In this document: in pieces, positions 8,618 through 17,561 of the stretch
Position numbering within the stretch: the first letter of the stretch is position 1
Layout of the letters: each line of letters opens with the position of its first letter
Assembly: GCA_025350305.1 (NCBI GenBank)
Contig: JANXYC010000146.1
Coordinates: 1-37,678, forward strand
Direction: 5' to 3'
Length of the DNA stretch: 37,678 nucleotides
DNA from: Cyclobacteriaceae bacterium
GTDB lineage: Bacteria > Bacteroidota > Bacteroidia > Cytophagales > Cyclobacteriaceae
Notes under the pieces: model-generated
Database searches by the model: none
What the model was told of the DNA's origin: nothing
Seen by the model: only the letters and a program-made list of their open reading frames with translations
Position numbers and translations under genes: made by a program

Positions 8618-8879
8618 TTGTGGATGGTGTCATGAAGTCTGGGAATGTAGAAGGATTGTTAACAGACTTGTTAAATAACGCAGGCTAACAGAGTTTAGTT
8701 TACGCCAGTCGGGTGAGTTCTGAACATTTCTGCTTTTTGTGTAGAACGTTTTCAACAAATTTCTTTGTGTTAATAACTTATTTGTATCGCGGAGAAACTG
8801 GGGCTGGCTCTGGCGAAACTGTGATTTTTCGGAAATTTACGATTCAGTTTGAAAGTTGATCGAATTTATCCACAAGTTA
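8618..8879. other. 262-bp AT-rich intergenic gap with one perfect DnaA box
   Basis: No ORF of note is present between the Ig-like lipoprotein gene and the TPR gene. The sequence is AT-rich and holds a perfect DnaA box TTATCCACA at 8866-8874. Three weaker look-alikes differ at two of nine positions: TGTGGATGG near 8620, TTTTCAACA near 8749 and TGTTAATAA near 8768. No Rho-independent terminator is obvious. It may contain the promoter of the TPR gene; no convincing TAnnTTTG box was found close to the start. Confidence 0.4.
8866..8874 (+). promoter_or_regulatory. DnaA box (TTATCCACA)
   Basis: Exact match to the canonical 9-bp DnaA-binding consensus, located intergenically just after the stop of the Ig-like lipoprotein gene. 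A single 9-mer can occur by chance; its weight comes from the neighbouring degenerate boxes and the parS pair 4.4 kb away. Confidence 0.4.
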
Positions 8880-10499
8880 TCAGAACCGTAGTATCAACGG
8901 CCCATATTCCCAATTGGCCCGCATAGGGAAGCTTTGTTTGCCATTACTGGTTTTATAAAAGACCACCTTTTCAGGTTCCTCCCCTTTTACAATATTTCCC
9001 GGATCCCATTTTCCGTTCTTATTTGTATCTAGTATTATTCGTATAGAGTATTCCGCTGGTGGCAGATTTTTAAATGTGTATTTCGTAACATTTTGGGTGC
9101 TGCTAATAATTTTGCCGTCCTTGTTGAGCAATTGGATAATATAGTTTTCTTCTCGTGTATTGGTCTGTAGTAGAAGTACTCCTGTATCTTCCGGCCACAG
9201 GATGGGAATGGATGTGGATATTGATTTACTGGTGTCACTGTCAATAGAATAAACAAATCCTTTTCCTGCCTTTAATGTTAGTCGAGGATCTTTCTTACCT
9301 GTGAATAGTTGCTTGTCGAGGATTTTTGAAATCGAAATTTCTTTGCTACGCTCATCAATTGAAATATCTTCTTTAGCAATGGGGATGGTGCTGGTGGTGT
9401 CAAGTTGAATAAATAGACTGTCAAAATTGAGGGTGAGCAACGGTTTGCTGAATTTCATAACCGTTTTGAATGAGCCTGTTTCAGAATCGACGGATGGTGC
9501 TCCGAGTGACCATTTAAGGTTTTCTTTTATGGGTTTAATGTTGGTTTTTTTGATGTAGAAACTTGAATCTGCTGAAGTTTGAAGGCTGTCGCGTGCTACC
9601 AGATGGAGTTGCAGACTATCACCGACAATGGGCGGGTTCCAAAAAACTATTTCTGTCAGGTTATCACCAAAGGCATGGGTAACGTCTTTTTCCGATTGTA
9701 TAGAGTAGTCAGTGATGTATTTGTTGAATCGAAGGCGGGTAATAGTTCCAACGTTTCGAATCGCCGTTATTTTTAATGGCCGAGAATCCATCATGATCAG
9801 CCCGATATCCACCGAATCTTTTGGATTCTCTAAGAGTATTTTGCCGGCTAAAAAACCGTAACGTTCCGTCCGGCTTTCTACTTTTAGATTCTTGTTCTTG
9901 TCGTCGAAAGCGTAAATTCCATATCTCCCTGCTTTTATATTCTCCAGCTTGTATTTCCCGTTCTTATCTGTTTTTGTAAAATAGCTTGGCGTGTGAGAAA
10001 AGATATTGAATGTATCCGAGGAGTAAAGGGCCACGGTTACTTTATCAGCGGGCGTACCCAATAGCAGGTTTTTGATGGTGCCAGACATATTGAGTGAATC
10101 AATGTTAGGGCCAGTACTGAATGCAATTTTGAGATTGGGAGGGCTATTGCTTTCTGTGATATCTTGAACACCTTCTCGCAATACGATGCTGTAGGTTGTG
10201 CTGTCTTGCCAATTGTCCTTTGGCGTGATCGTCACCCTTGTTCCATTGGACTTAATTTCAACATTTTTTCCAGGGGATGGACTAATTATGATCTCTTCTT
10301 TGGGATTGTTTAGCTTAACAAATTCATTAAATATCAATTCTACTGTTTTGCCCTTAAAGTTTGTTTGGTTTGGGGACGGAATTGACTTGATAAGTACAGG
10401 TGGTTTCGAATCCTTTGGGCCTCCTGAGGGAGTGGTAAGGCTGGCACATCCGATAATGAGCGTCGTAAAGCAAAGCAGGATTAAAACCGTGACTTTCAT
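8880..10499 (-). CDS. Lipoprotein with bacterial Ig-like (Big_5/SbsA) domain
   Basis: A 539-residue lipoprotein. The signal sequence ends in a lipobox, TTLIIGCASL (Cys at about residue 18). Residues about 30-130 form the Big_5/SbsA Ig-like domain typical of Bacteroidota, starting at SGGPKDSKPPVLIKSIPSPN and containing FNEFVKL and DSTTYSIVLREGVQDITES. A carboxypeptidase-regulatory/SdrD-like segment follows (YFTKTDKNGKYKLENIKAGR, then YGIYAFDDKNKN), and a second one lies near the C-terminus (RIILDTNKNGKWDPGN). The family is widespread in Bacteroidota and of unknown role; an outer-membrane location is likely. Its ATG overlaps the methyltransferase stop by 4 bp (ATGA), so it belongs to the mnmG transcription unit. 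Confidence 0.85.
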   Translation of the reverse strand: MKVTVLILLCFTTLIIGCASLTTPSGGPKDSKPPVLIKSIPSPNQTNFKGKTVELIFNEFVKLNNPKEEIIISPSPGKNVEIKSNGTRVTITPKDNWQDSTTYSIVLREGVQDITESNSPPNLKIAFSTGPNIDSLNMSGTIKNLLLGTPADKVTVALYSSDTFNIFSHTPSYFTKTDKNGKYKLENIKAGRYGIYAFDDKNKNLKVESRTERYGFLAGKILLENPKDSVDIGLIMMDSRPLKITAIRNVGTITRLRFNKYITDYSIQSEKDVTHAFGDNLTEIVFWNPPIVGDSLQLHLVARDSLQTSADSSFYIKKTNIKPIKENLKWSLGAPSVDSETGSFKTVMKFSKPLLTLNFDSLFIQLDTTSTIPIAKEDISIDERSKEISISKILDKQLFTGKKDPRLTLKAGKGFVYSIDSDTSKSISTSIPILWPEDTGVLLLQTNTREENYIIQLLNKDGKIISSTQNVTKYTFKNLPPAEYSIRIILDTNKNGKWDPGNIVKGEEPEKVVFYKTSNGKQSFPMRANWEYGPLILRF

Positions 10500-11383
10500 T
10501 TATGGACGAGATAGATCAGGCTTGAATAATTCATTTCCCGTCGTCCCTTCCTATTGGAGTGGTAACCTAGCATAATTGCATTTATTGTATGTGAAAGGGA
10601 GAGGTTCCCGTTGACGGCATATTTTTCGCTTAGCAAGCTTACGTAATAGGCATCCAGTTTCATTGGTATGATATCTTTAATTTTCAACCCCGCATTTTTC
10701 AATAGAAGGGCCATCGTTGTTTTCGAGAAGTGCCAGACATGACGTGGCACATCGTAGCCTGCCCATAGGGCTTGGTAGTGAGCCGAATCGAATGATTGCC
10801 AATTTGGTACTGCAATAAAAATAATGCCATTTTCTGCCAATCGGTTCTTAAGTTCCTGGATGGTTCCTTTCAAGTCGTAGATGTGCTCTAGTACATGCCA
10901 CAAGGTGATGACGTTAAACTTTATGTCAGGAAGTTTTTCCAGTTTTTCAACGACGTTAAGGTTGTGGCGGGTCGCAATGATTCTTGCTTCAGGTGATGGT
11001 TCTACTCCATAGATTGCAACACCCGCTTGTTTGCAATGTTTGAGGAAATGGCCAGTGCCGCAGCCAACATCCAGCAGGAGGTTTTCTTGAAGGTAAGGCT
11101 TGATAAGGCGAAGCTTCCATCGCAGTGTTAACTTCCTGAATATCAGATATATATAGTCAATAATACCGCTAGCCTTCTCCGTGTGTGATATATAGTTTGT
11201 AGACTGATAGTAGGTCCCTGCGGTTTCTTGTGTGGGTCGTGGATTGGTTAGGACCATGCCACACGCGATACATTGTTCCACAGGAAACAACTCACCGGTC
11301 GTAGTGTAGTCTTTACAAGTTAGGAAAGGTTGAAAGGATGCACCCGTACAAATCGGACATTGCACTACTTTTTCCAGCGACAT
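10496..11383 (-). CDS. Class I SAM-dependent methyltransferase with N-terminal zinc ribbon
   Basis: A 295-residue enzyme. The N-terminus carries two Cys pairs (Cys9/Cys12 and Cys38/Cys41) forming a zinc-ribbon-like knuckle, ending in CGMVLTNPRP. SAM-binding motif I is LLLDVGCGTGHF (residues about 102-113), motif II YGVEPSP, and motif IV/post-motif TLWHVLEHIYD. This is the Methyltransf_23 arrangement seen in many methyltransferases of sugars, ubiquinone-like compounds and lipids; the substrate is not determined. It begins one base inside the mnmG stop (TAATG) and its stop overlaps the next ATG, so it is the middle gene of a tight operon. Confidence 0.87.
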   Translation of the reverse strand: MSLEKVVQCPICTGASFQPFLTCKDYTTTGELFPVEQCIACGMVLTNPRPTQETAGTYYQSTNYISHTEKASGIIDYIYLIFRKLTLRWKLRLIKPYLQENLLLDVGCGTGHFLKHCKQAGVAIYGVEPSPEARIIATRHNLNVVEKLEKLPDIKFNVITLWHVLEHIYDLKGTIQELKNRLAENGIIFIAVPNWQSFDSAHYQALWAGYDVPRHVWHFSKTTMALLLKNAGLKIKDIIPMKLDAYYVSLLSEKYAVNGNLSLSHTINAIMLGYHSNRKGRREMNYSSLIYLVHK

Positions 11384-13248
11384 TATTTGCCCAGGTAAAC
11401 GGTCATAATGGAAACATCTGCAGGAGACACCCCACTCATGCGAGACATTTGGCCTATGGTAGCAGGGCGTTGCTTTTTTAATTTTTCCCGTGCTTCCGAT
11501 GATAGGGCCTTAACCCGGTCGTAATCAAAATCGGATTGTATCCGGTAGTTGTCCAGGCTTTCAATTTTGTCTGCCATCTTTTGTTCACGATCTATATAGG
11601 GTTCGTATTTCACTACAATCTCTGCTTGCTCGGCAACTTCTTTTGAGAATTTGGAAATCAATGCGGCTAGGGATGGATGAAGTTCCCGCACTTCGTTCAC
11701 ACCGATTTCAGGCCTCTTCAATAAGTTGGCAACAGAATTTTTTTCCTTGATAGGCGATGAATTGATTCGCGTAAGGCTTTCATTGATTTGTTCAGGTCCA
11801 ACTTTTGTGGATGATAGTTCATATAGAATATTTTTTAATGCAGCCTTTTTCTCATTCATCGCGTGCAACCGTTCGTTATTTGCGAGGCCGATAGCATGCC
11901 CTTTTTCGGTCAGGCGCAAATCTGCGTTATCCTGGCGAAGGAGAATTCTGTATTCCGCCCTCGATGTGAACATTCTGTATGGCTCAAGGGTGCCTTTATT
12001 TACAAGATCGTCAATGAGAACACCGATGTAAGCTTCTGAGCGCTTCAAGATAAAGGGCTCTTTTGAATATACTTTGTTGTGTGCGTTTATTCCAGCCATA
12101 AGCCCCTGGCAAGCAGCTTCTTCATAACCGGTAGTGCCGTTTATTTGACCAGCAAAGTACAGATTATCAACTAGTTGTGTCTCCAAAGTGAGTTTTAATT
12201 GTGTTGGAGGAAAGTAATCATACTCAATTGCGTAGCCTGGTCTGAACATCCGAGCACCTTCGAAGCCCGGTATTTTAGTCAATGCCTTGTGTTGAATATC
12301 TTCGGGCAACGAGGTTGAGAATCCATTCACATAAATTTCTATGGTATTCCAACCTTCTGGTTCTACAAATATTTGATGGCGGTCTCTTTCAGCAAATCGG
12401 TTGATCTTATCTTCGATTGATGGACAGTAGCGCGGTCCAATCCCTTGGATTCTTCCCTGAAACATAGGAGACTTGTCAAAACCCTTTTGTAATTCAGCAT
12501 GAACAGATTCATTGGTATAGGTTATCCAGCAGCTGAGTTGCTTCTTAGGAGCTTTGGTTGAAGACAGGAATGAAAATTTTCCTGGGTCCTCATCGCCTTT
12601 CTGCTCTTCCATTTTAGTGTAGTCAAGCGAACGACCATCTACCCTTGGAGGAGTGCCAGTCTTCATCCTTCCTGATTCAAAGCCTAATTTGATAAGATCT
12701 TCGGTGAGTCCTGTTGCCGCTTTTTCTGCAGTTCTCCCTCCACCGAAGTTCTTTTCGCCTATGTGAATTTTGCCGTTGAGGAATGTACCATTTGTCAACA
12801 CCACTGATTTAGCCTTGATTTTAATTCCAAGTGCCGTAATTATTCCTTCTACCCTATTGTCTTTCACAATAATTCCGGCTACCATTTCTTGCCAGAAATC
12901 CAGATTGGATGTTTTTTCCAGCATCAGTCTCCATTCTTCTGAAAATCTCATCCGGTCATTTTGTGTTCTTGGGCTCCACATGGCAGGTCCTTTTGAACGG
13001 TTAAGCATTCGGAATTGAATCATTGATTTGTCTGAAACAATACCTGAGTATCCACCCAGTGCATCAATTTCACGTACTATTTGCCCTTTTGCAACTCCCC
13101 CCATGGCCGGATTACAGGACATTTGACCTATAGTGGTCATATTCATGGTCACCAGTAGAACTTTAGAGCCCATATTGGCGGCAGCGGCGGCTGCCTCGCA
13201 GCCGGCATGGCCGGCACCCACTACAATTACATCGTATTCAGGAAACAT
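11383..13248 (-). CDS. mnmG: tRNA uridine-5-carboxymethylaminomethyl(34) synthesis enzyme MnmG (GidA)
   Basis: FAD-dependent enzyme that, with MnmE, installs the 5-carboxymethylaminomethyl group on U34 of tRNAs reading NNA/NNG codons. The Rossmann FAD motif is [15 protein letters not shown] near the N-terminus. It is followed by the family signatures [20 protein letters not shown] and [18 protein letters not shown], the insertion [20 protein letters not shown], and the C-terminal MnmE-binding domain ending in [19 protein letters not shown]. The ATG at 13248 ([10 protein letters not shown]) is chosen; the frame can also start with GTG at 13269, but that codon lies inside a parS palindrome. Length from the ATG is 621 aa, normal for the family. 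No MnmE gene is in the window. Confidence 0.96.
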   Translation of the reverse strand: MFPEYDVIVVGAGHAGCEAAAAAANMGSKVLLVTMNMTTIGQMSCNPAMGGVAKGQIVREIDALGGYSGIVSDKSMIQFRMLNRSKGPAMWSPRTQNDRMRFSEEWRLMLEKTSNLDFWQEMVAGIIVKDNRVEGIITALGIKIKAKSVVLTNGTFLNGKIHIGEKNFGGGRTAEKAATGLTEDLIKLGFESGRMKTGTPPRVDGRSLDYTKMEEQKGDEDPGKFSFLSSTKAPKKQLSCWITYTNESVHAELQKGFDKSPMFQGRIQGIGPRYCPSIEDKINRFAERDRHQIFVEPEGWNTIEIYVNGFSTSLPEDIQHKALTKIPGFEGARMFRPGYAIEYDYFPPTQLKLTLETQLVDNLYFAGQINGTTGYEEAACQGLMAGINAHNKVYSKEPFILKRSEAYIGVLIDDLVNKGTLEPYRMFTSRAEYRILLRQDNADLRLTEKGHAIGLANNERLHAMNEKKAALKNILYELSSTKVGPEQINESLTRINSSPIKEKNSVANLLKRPEIGVNEVRELHPSLAALISKFSKEVAEQAEIVVKYEPYIDREQKMADKIESLDNYRIQSDFDYDRVKALSSEAREKLKKQRPATIGQMSRMSGVSPADVSIMTVYLGK

Positions 13249-13261
13249 GGATTGATTTGTG

Positions 13262-13277
13262 CGTTTCACGTGAAACA
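13262..13277. promoter_or_regulatory. ParB-binding site parS (copy 1, perfect core)
   Basis: The 14-bp palindrome GTTTCACGTGAAAC (13263-13276), followed by A, matches the core of the highly conserved chromosomal parS consensus TGTTTCACGTGAAACA; only the first outer base differs (C for T). It lies directly upstream of the mnmG ATG. ParB/Spo0J would load here to form the segregation complex. Confidence 0.85.
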
Positions 13278-13299
13278 GTTCCCATCCGTTGACGAACTG

Positions 13300-13315
13300 C
13301 GTTTCATGTGAAACT
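13300..13315. promoter_or_regulatory. ParB-binding site parS (copy 2, one central change)
   Basis: GTTTCATGTGAAAC (13301-13314) differs from the parS core at one central base. Its centre is 38 bp from copy 1. The two sites flank an inverted AGTTC...GAACT, so the whole block from about 13263 to 13314 is a large imperfect palindrome. It ends at the ybeY stop codon. Confidence 0.72.
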
Positions 13316-13734
13316 TATTTCCACAAAGATAGGCAAGCTTCTTCTTTCCTTCGCATTTGAGCTTTTTGCTTTGATTTTTTGTCATTATATCCCATAAAGT
13401 GGAGAAGTCCGTGGACGAGTACTCTTCTAAGTTCCACATTGAATGCCTGCTGAAAGCTCTTGGCATTGTCTCTTACTCTTGGTACGCTGATATAAATTTC
13501 CCCTTTGATTTTTCTACCATCGGAGTAATCGAAAGAAAGGATATCGGTATAAGTGGAATGATTGAGATACTGCTTATTCAATACTTTCAAGTACTCATCT
13601 GAACATAAAATGTAAGTCAATGAGTCCAGCTTGTGATTTTCCAATAAACAAACAGTTTTAAGCCAATTGGCTGTTTTACGAGGGTTTGGAAGCTTGAAGC
13701 GGATTTTTTCAGAGTAGAATTTGATGGTTGCCAT
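13315..13734 (-). CDS. ybeY: Endoribonuclease YbeY (rRNA maturation factor)
   Basis: A 139-residue single-strand endoribonuclease that takes part in 16S rRNA 3'-end maturation and ribosome quality control. The diagnostic segment is RRVLVHGLLHFMGYND (His108, His112). In the family consensus HGxLHLxGYDH a third His is the zinc ligand; here that position is Asp118, a substitution that I recall in other Bacteroidota YbeY proteins. The SYDYSDGRKIKGEIYIS-like strand upstream (here FDYSDGRKIKGEIYIS) is also typical. The start codon shares a base with the stop of the RsbW-like gene (TGATG), so the two are translationally coupled. Confidence 0.93.
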   Translation of the reverse strand: MATIKFYSEKIRFKLPNPRKTANWLKTVCLLENHKLDSLTYILCSDEYLKVLNKQYLNHSTYTDILSFDYSDGRKIKGEIYISVPRVRDNAKSFQQAFNVELRRVLVHGLLHFMGYNDKKSKQKAQMRRKEEACLSLWK

Positions 13735-14138
13735 CAGGCATTCATGTAAAAGCTCAATTCAACTATCCTCCCACCCTCTTTGAAATCAACTTCATCAGAC
13801 AAATGTTTCATGAGAAAAATGCCTCTGCCTCCAGGTTTTTCAAGATTCTCGGGCGAGGTTGGGTCTGGTAGATTATTATAGTTGAATCCCGGGCCCTGGT
13901 CCTCCACTTTGAACTTGATTGTTGATTCATCCAAAGAAAGTGACAGCAGGACGTTCTTGGACGAATCATTCATACTGCCATGCTTGATGGCATTATTTAC
14001 AGCCTCTGTCACGGCAATCATTATATTGCCATAGATATCGTCATCCAGGTGGAATTGTTCCTTCGCATTGTCAATAAAGCTCTCAATCATCCTGATGTTC
14101 TCTGAGAGAGCAGGTACCTCAATCCGGATGTTCTTCAT
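13734..14138 (-). CDS. ATP-binding protein, RsbW-like (HATPase_c_2)
   Basis: A 134-residue GHKL-fold protein resembling anti-sigma-factor serine/threonine kinases. The N box is EAVNNAIKHGS, the G1 box VEDQGPGF and the G2 box GGRGIFLMKHLSD. RsbW/SpoIIAB-type proteins phosphorylate an anti-sigma antagonist or bind a sigma factor; no antagonist, sigma factor or PP2C phosphatase is adjacent, so the target is unknown. The ATG at 14138 is chosen over an in-frame TTG two codons upstream, leaving a 6-bp gap to the DUF4175 stop. It overlaps ybeY by one base and is thus placed inside a translation/rRNA-processing operon. Confidence 0.88.
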   Translation of the reverse strand: MKNIRIEVPALSENIRMIESFIDNAKEQFHLDDDIYGNIMIAVTEAVNNAIKHGSMNDSSKNVLLSLSLDESTIKFKVEDQGPGFNYNNLPDPTSPENLEKPGGRGIFLMKHLSDEVDFKEGGRIVELSFYMNA

Positions 14139-14144
14139 AGACAA

Positions 14145-17100
14145 TTACTTCTGGTTGCCAAGTCGTTTGAAATACTCACTCACTTCTTTTTTATAGTAAG
14201 GATAGAGCTTTGGAGGCATCGTTTTGAGCAATTCTACTTCTTTTTCCTTTAAGCGTAAATATTCTTCGAAAGCCTTCGGAATCTCTTTCTGGTAATCTTT
14301 CGCAGTTTCACCTTTCCGCTCCTCATCCAATTCCTGTTCACGCATTGATTTTTCCGATTCCAATAATCGAGTTAAAATCTCCTTTTGTCTCCGAAGAGTC
14401 TGCTCGGTCAGTTGTTTATTAACGAGATCAAGTTCGGTCTGTTCCATTTTACCAGGCAAGTCATTACCCAAAGGCTTTCCGCCATCTTGTTTTAATTTCT
14501 CCTGCATCTCATTCAACGCCCGGCGAATACGCTCTTGCTCTGCAGCCATCCGCGCTAAATCTTCCGAGAGTTGCCTTCCTCCTTTTCCGCTGTTTTTGAT
14601 TTGCTCGATTTGTTGATTGAGCTTTTGCTGCATTTCTCCCAAACTCTGCTGACCCTTCTGCTTTTTCTTTCCCTTGCCCATTGACGGTATCGCATTTGAC
14701 AGCATGTCCATCATCATCTCAAAGTGATCGTTCAGCATCAACGCCAAATTATTAATACTGGTCATGGAAAATTGCATATCGGTGCTTGCATTACTTTTCT
14801 TTCTCTCTTTGATGTTCTCTACTGCTTTGTCAAGATGACCATTGAGTTCACCAATCTCACGCGTGACAACTGAGCTCATGAATGGATCCTTTTTTGCAAG
14901 AGCTAATAGGCTGTCTTCCAATACTTTAGAGTCATCCTTGATCTTCAGTTGATTTTGAGAAAGCTGCACATATTTTGGATCACTCTGCTGAATAGTATTA
15001 AAATCTTTTATTAATGATTCCTGGTCAAATGAAAGTTTAATAAGACCATGAATGATTTGACGCAGTGACTCCAGGTTTTGCTGATCAATTTCCATCTCCA
15101 TCGAGTTTTGCATGCCTTGAAGTTGCTGCTGCATTTGTTGCATCTTCTCTACAGACTTCTTTTGTGGTGCCGTTGCCTTTTTAGGATTCCCCTGTTCAAG
15201 TGACTCCTTGCTTTGCTTTTCCAGCTCCTTCATTTGATTAATTTCTTCGTCCGTAGGCGCGTTGTCCGACTCGTCGAGTTCAACTCCCATTTTCTTTAGT
15301 TCATCAATTGTTTTTTTGAATTCATCAGCTTGTTGTTTCAATTCCTCTTGCTCGTTGGCTAAGTCCTGTTCGTTGGCTGGTTCTTTTTTCTCCTTTTCCT
15401 TGCTTTGTTGCTCCTGGCTGTCCTTTTGCCGGCTTTTCGTTTGGTCCTTGTCGTTATCTCCTTTATCCTGGGTCTTATCCTCCTTTTTCCCCCCTGCCAA
15501 TTCCTGTGTTTTCTCTAAAATTTCTTCTTGCTTCTCTTTTTGTTGTTTTATCTCCTCGATTGCCTGGTCTAACTTATAATCGTACTGCAGTTGCTTAAAT
15601 AACTCCAAGGTGCGCTCGAGTTCTTTTTCAATGTTTATTTCCTGACGATCCATTTTTTCCAGCATCTTCTGAATCTGAGAAGGATCCTGATTTTCTTTTA
15701 ACATTTTTTCCAGTTCTTCAAACAGCTTTTTTGTCTCATCATCCAGAAGTTCATTCATGAGTTTCTGAATTTGTTCCGACTTTTCGCGAATGCGTTCGTT
15801 CTGTTCGGAGAATGCTTCTTTCTTTTCCTCTAACAATTTGTTTTTCTCCTGAAGTTGCTCCACCAATTGATTGAGGCTATTTTTTTGCATGATCAGGTCT
15901 TCCAACATTTTCTTATCCTGCCAATCGAGCGACTGCTTGCCCTTCAATTTTTGTTCAGCTTGTTCAATGGATTGTTTCAAAGATTTTGCTTTCGACAAAC
16001 TGCGTTGAATTTCACTTTCAGTGGAAGATTGAGATCGTTTGATTTCAGCCTTGAATTCTTCAGCACTTGGAAGTTCGAATTGATATGCTGCGGATTTAGT
16101 TGACTTTCGTCCATGGACTCCGTCATTGTCCCAAACTTCCAGGTAATATTGAAGACGATCGCCAGCATCCAGGTGAAGTGAATCCAGCATCCAATTGTAA
16201 AAGAAAGTCTGCTGGGGCTGATTGCGATCAATACTGAGAGGAATAGAGTTTGATTTTTCTTGTTTGTCTTTACCGGTGATCTGGTAGTGAAGGTCAAGTT
16301 GTGAAAGACCATAGTCGTCCTGAATGTTTCCTGCCAACATGATGGACTTGAATAGGACAGAATCTTTACGGTGATTGACTATAATAGAAGGATACTGATC
16401 CTTGACTACATCGATTCGGTAGGAGATCCGGTCCTTGTTTTTGCTGTTTTCATTCTCCAGTGTGATTGTATATTCATCAGGGTTGAAAAAGTTTTTGTTG
16501 AATTCAAACAACTGATTATCAGATTGTTGCATTGGAACTGAACCCTGATCTGATGTAAAAAAAATCGAAGCCTGGTGGGTGTTGATTGAGTGCAGTTCCC
16601 ATTTAACCTTCGTTCCTTCTGGAATCTCAATATTACCTGCATTGATTACTTCCTGCTGAGGCCGGCCAATGTACCTGGGAAATTGGAGATGCACTTTCAG
16701 GTTGAGCAGCTCCGGTCTGTTTACAATTTTGATGGTGAATGGGCTTGAATAAAAACCTGCTGCTTCAATCTGAAACTTAAAATCCTGCTGCAACTTTTCA
16801 AATGTGTAGGAAAACTCTCCCCCTTTTAATGCTTCCATTTTTAGTCTTTGTTGGCCAGCAATAAGGTAGGCGGCATCCGGAATTGCTTCGCCCGTAAGCG
16901 TGACTTGTAATACAAAATCTTCATTTGGGAATGCGAGAAGACTTTGATTTTGGATAATGAATTTGAAAGGAGCTTCCGGAGAATACTCCTGATTGAAATG
17001 GATTATTCGATCGGTACTTTGGGTAAATACTTTTTGATTAACAATAAAAATAACGGCAAACAGCAGGAATGGTACGGCAAGGTATTTTAGGTAGCGTTTG

Positions 17101-17549
17101 TTGTCGCTGAGGTCAATGATGCTTTTAAAGGAAAAACTCTCAAAACCTGAAGCCTTTTGTTGAATGCTGGCTTCAAGTAAAACGCTATCGTTGTCTGTAA
17201 TGGAAGAAAGTTGGAGGAAATTCAAGAGCCTGTCTTGTATGGTAGGGAAGTGCCGGCCAATGATTTTCGCGCTCTGCTCCTTCCCTATTCCTCTACCGGA
17301 CAGCCACCAAGTCAGAGGTTCTCGCAAAAAGCGAAACAGGCAATAACCCACTGCAGCAAAAAAAAGAATGAACAGGGTTAGGCGATTTCCCTTACCGAGC
17401 CAGAGATTATATTCGATCAGTGTAGCCAACAAAAAGTATGCTAGCAATAGCGATAATGAGAGAATGGCACCCCTTAGAAATAAATTCAGATAGTACTTCT
17501 TCCGGAAAGAGGTAATTTTTTCATCGACGATATTGACTTGGTTCCCCAT
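14145..17549 (-). CDS. DUF4175 family large membrane protein with long coiled coil
   Basis: A 1134-residue protein. The N-terminus has two or three membrane helices (about residues 28-70 and about 155-170), followed by a beta-rich probably extracytoplasmic region of about 350 residues resembling Ig-like folds (for example YTITLENENSKNKDRISYR). The second half is a very long Gln/Glu/Lys-rich coiled coil, from about 500 to the end, with low-complexity parts such as KDQTKSRQKDSQEQQSKEKE. This matches the DUF4175 family of Bacteroidota and some Proteobacteria, of unknown function; an envelope role is likely. It heads the ybeY-mnmG cluster and is preceded by a plausible promoter at 17562-17589. 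Antisense Ser-rich ORFs here are low-complexity shadows. Confidence 0.85.
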   Translation of the reverse strand: MGNQVNIVDEKITSFRKKYYLNLFLRGAILSLSLLLAYFLLATLIEYNLWLGKGNRLTLFILFFAAVGYCLFRFLREPLTWWLSGRGIGKEQSAKIIGRHFPTIQDRLLNFLQLSSITDNDSVLLEASIQQKASGFESFSFKSIIDLSDNKRYLKYLAVPFLLFAVIFIVNQKVFTQSTDRIIHFNQEYSPEAPFKFIIQNQSLLAFPNEDFVLQVTLTGEAIPDAAYLIAGQQRLKMEALKGGEFSYTFEKLQQDFKFQIEAAGFYSSPFTIKIVNRPELLNLKVHLQFPRYIGRPQQEVINAGNIEIPEGTKVKWELHSINTHQASIFFTSDQGSVPMQQSDNQLFEFNKNFFNPDEYTITLENENSKNKDRISYRIDVVKDQYPSIIVNHRKDSVLFKSIMLAGNIQDDYGLSQLDLHYQITGKDKQEKSNSIPLSIDRNQPQQTFFYNWMLDSLHLDAGDRLQYYLEVWDNDGVHGRKSTKSAAYQFELPSAEEFKAEIKRSQSSTESEIQRSLSKAKSLKQSIEQAEQKLKGKQSLDWQDKKMLEDLIMQKNSLNQLVEQLQEKNKLLEEKKEAFSEQNERIREKSEQIQKLMNELLDDETKKLFEELEKMLKENQDPSQIQKMLEKMDRQEINIEKELERTLELFKQLQYDYKLDQAIEEIKQQKEKQEEILEKTQELAGGKKEDKTQDKGDNDKDQTKSRQKDSQEQQSKEKEKKEPANEQDLANEQEELKQQADEFKKTIDELKKMGVELDESDNAPTDEEINQMKELEKQSKESLEQGNPKKATAPQKKSVEKMQQMQQQLQGMQNSMEMEIDQQNLESLRQIIHGLIKLSFDQESLIKDFNTIQQSDPKYVQLSQNQLKIKDDSKVLEDSLLALAKKDPFMSSVVTREIGELNGHLDKAVENIKERKKSNASTDMQFSMTSINNLALMLNDHFEMMMDMLSNAIPSMGKGKKKQKGQQSLGEMQQKLNQQIEQIKNSGKGGRQLSEDLARMAAEQERIRRALNEMQEKLKQDGGKPLGNDLPGKMEQTELDLVNKQLTEQTLRRQKEILTRLLESEKSMREQELDEERKGETAKDYQKEIPKAFEEYLRLKEKEVELLKTMPPKLYPYYKKEVSEYFKRLGNQK

Positions 17550-17561
17550 GCTTGATGAAAA

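Noticed and set aside
13263-13314. Reading the parS palindromes as a transcription terminator between ybeY and mnmG
   Set aside because: There is no T-run, and the exact GTTTCACGTGAAAC core is better explained as a ParB site.
15262-15579. Ser/Cys/Phe-rich ORF antisense to the DUF4175 coiled coil
   Set aside because: Low-complexity shadow of the Gln/Glu/Lys-rich coiled-coil codons.
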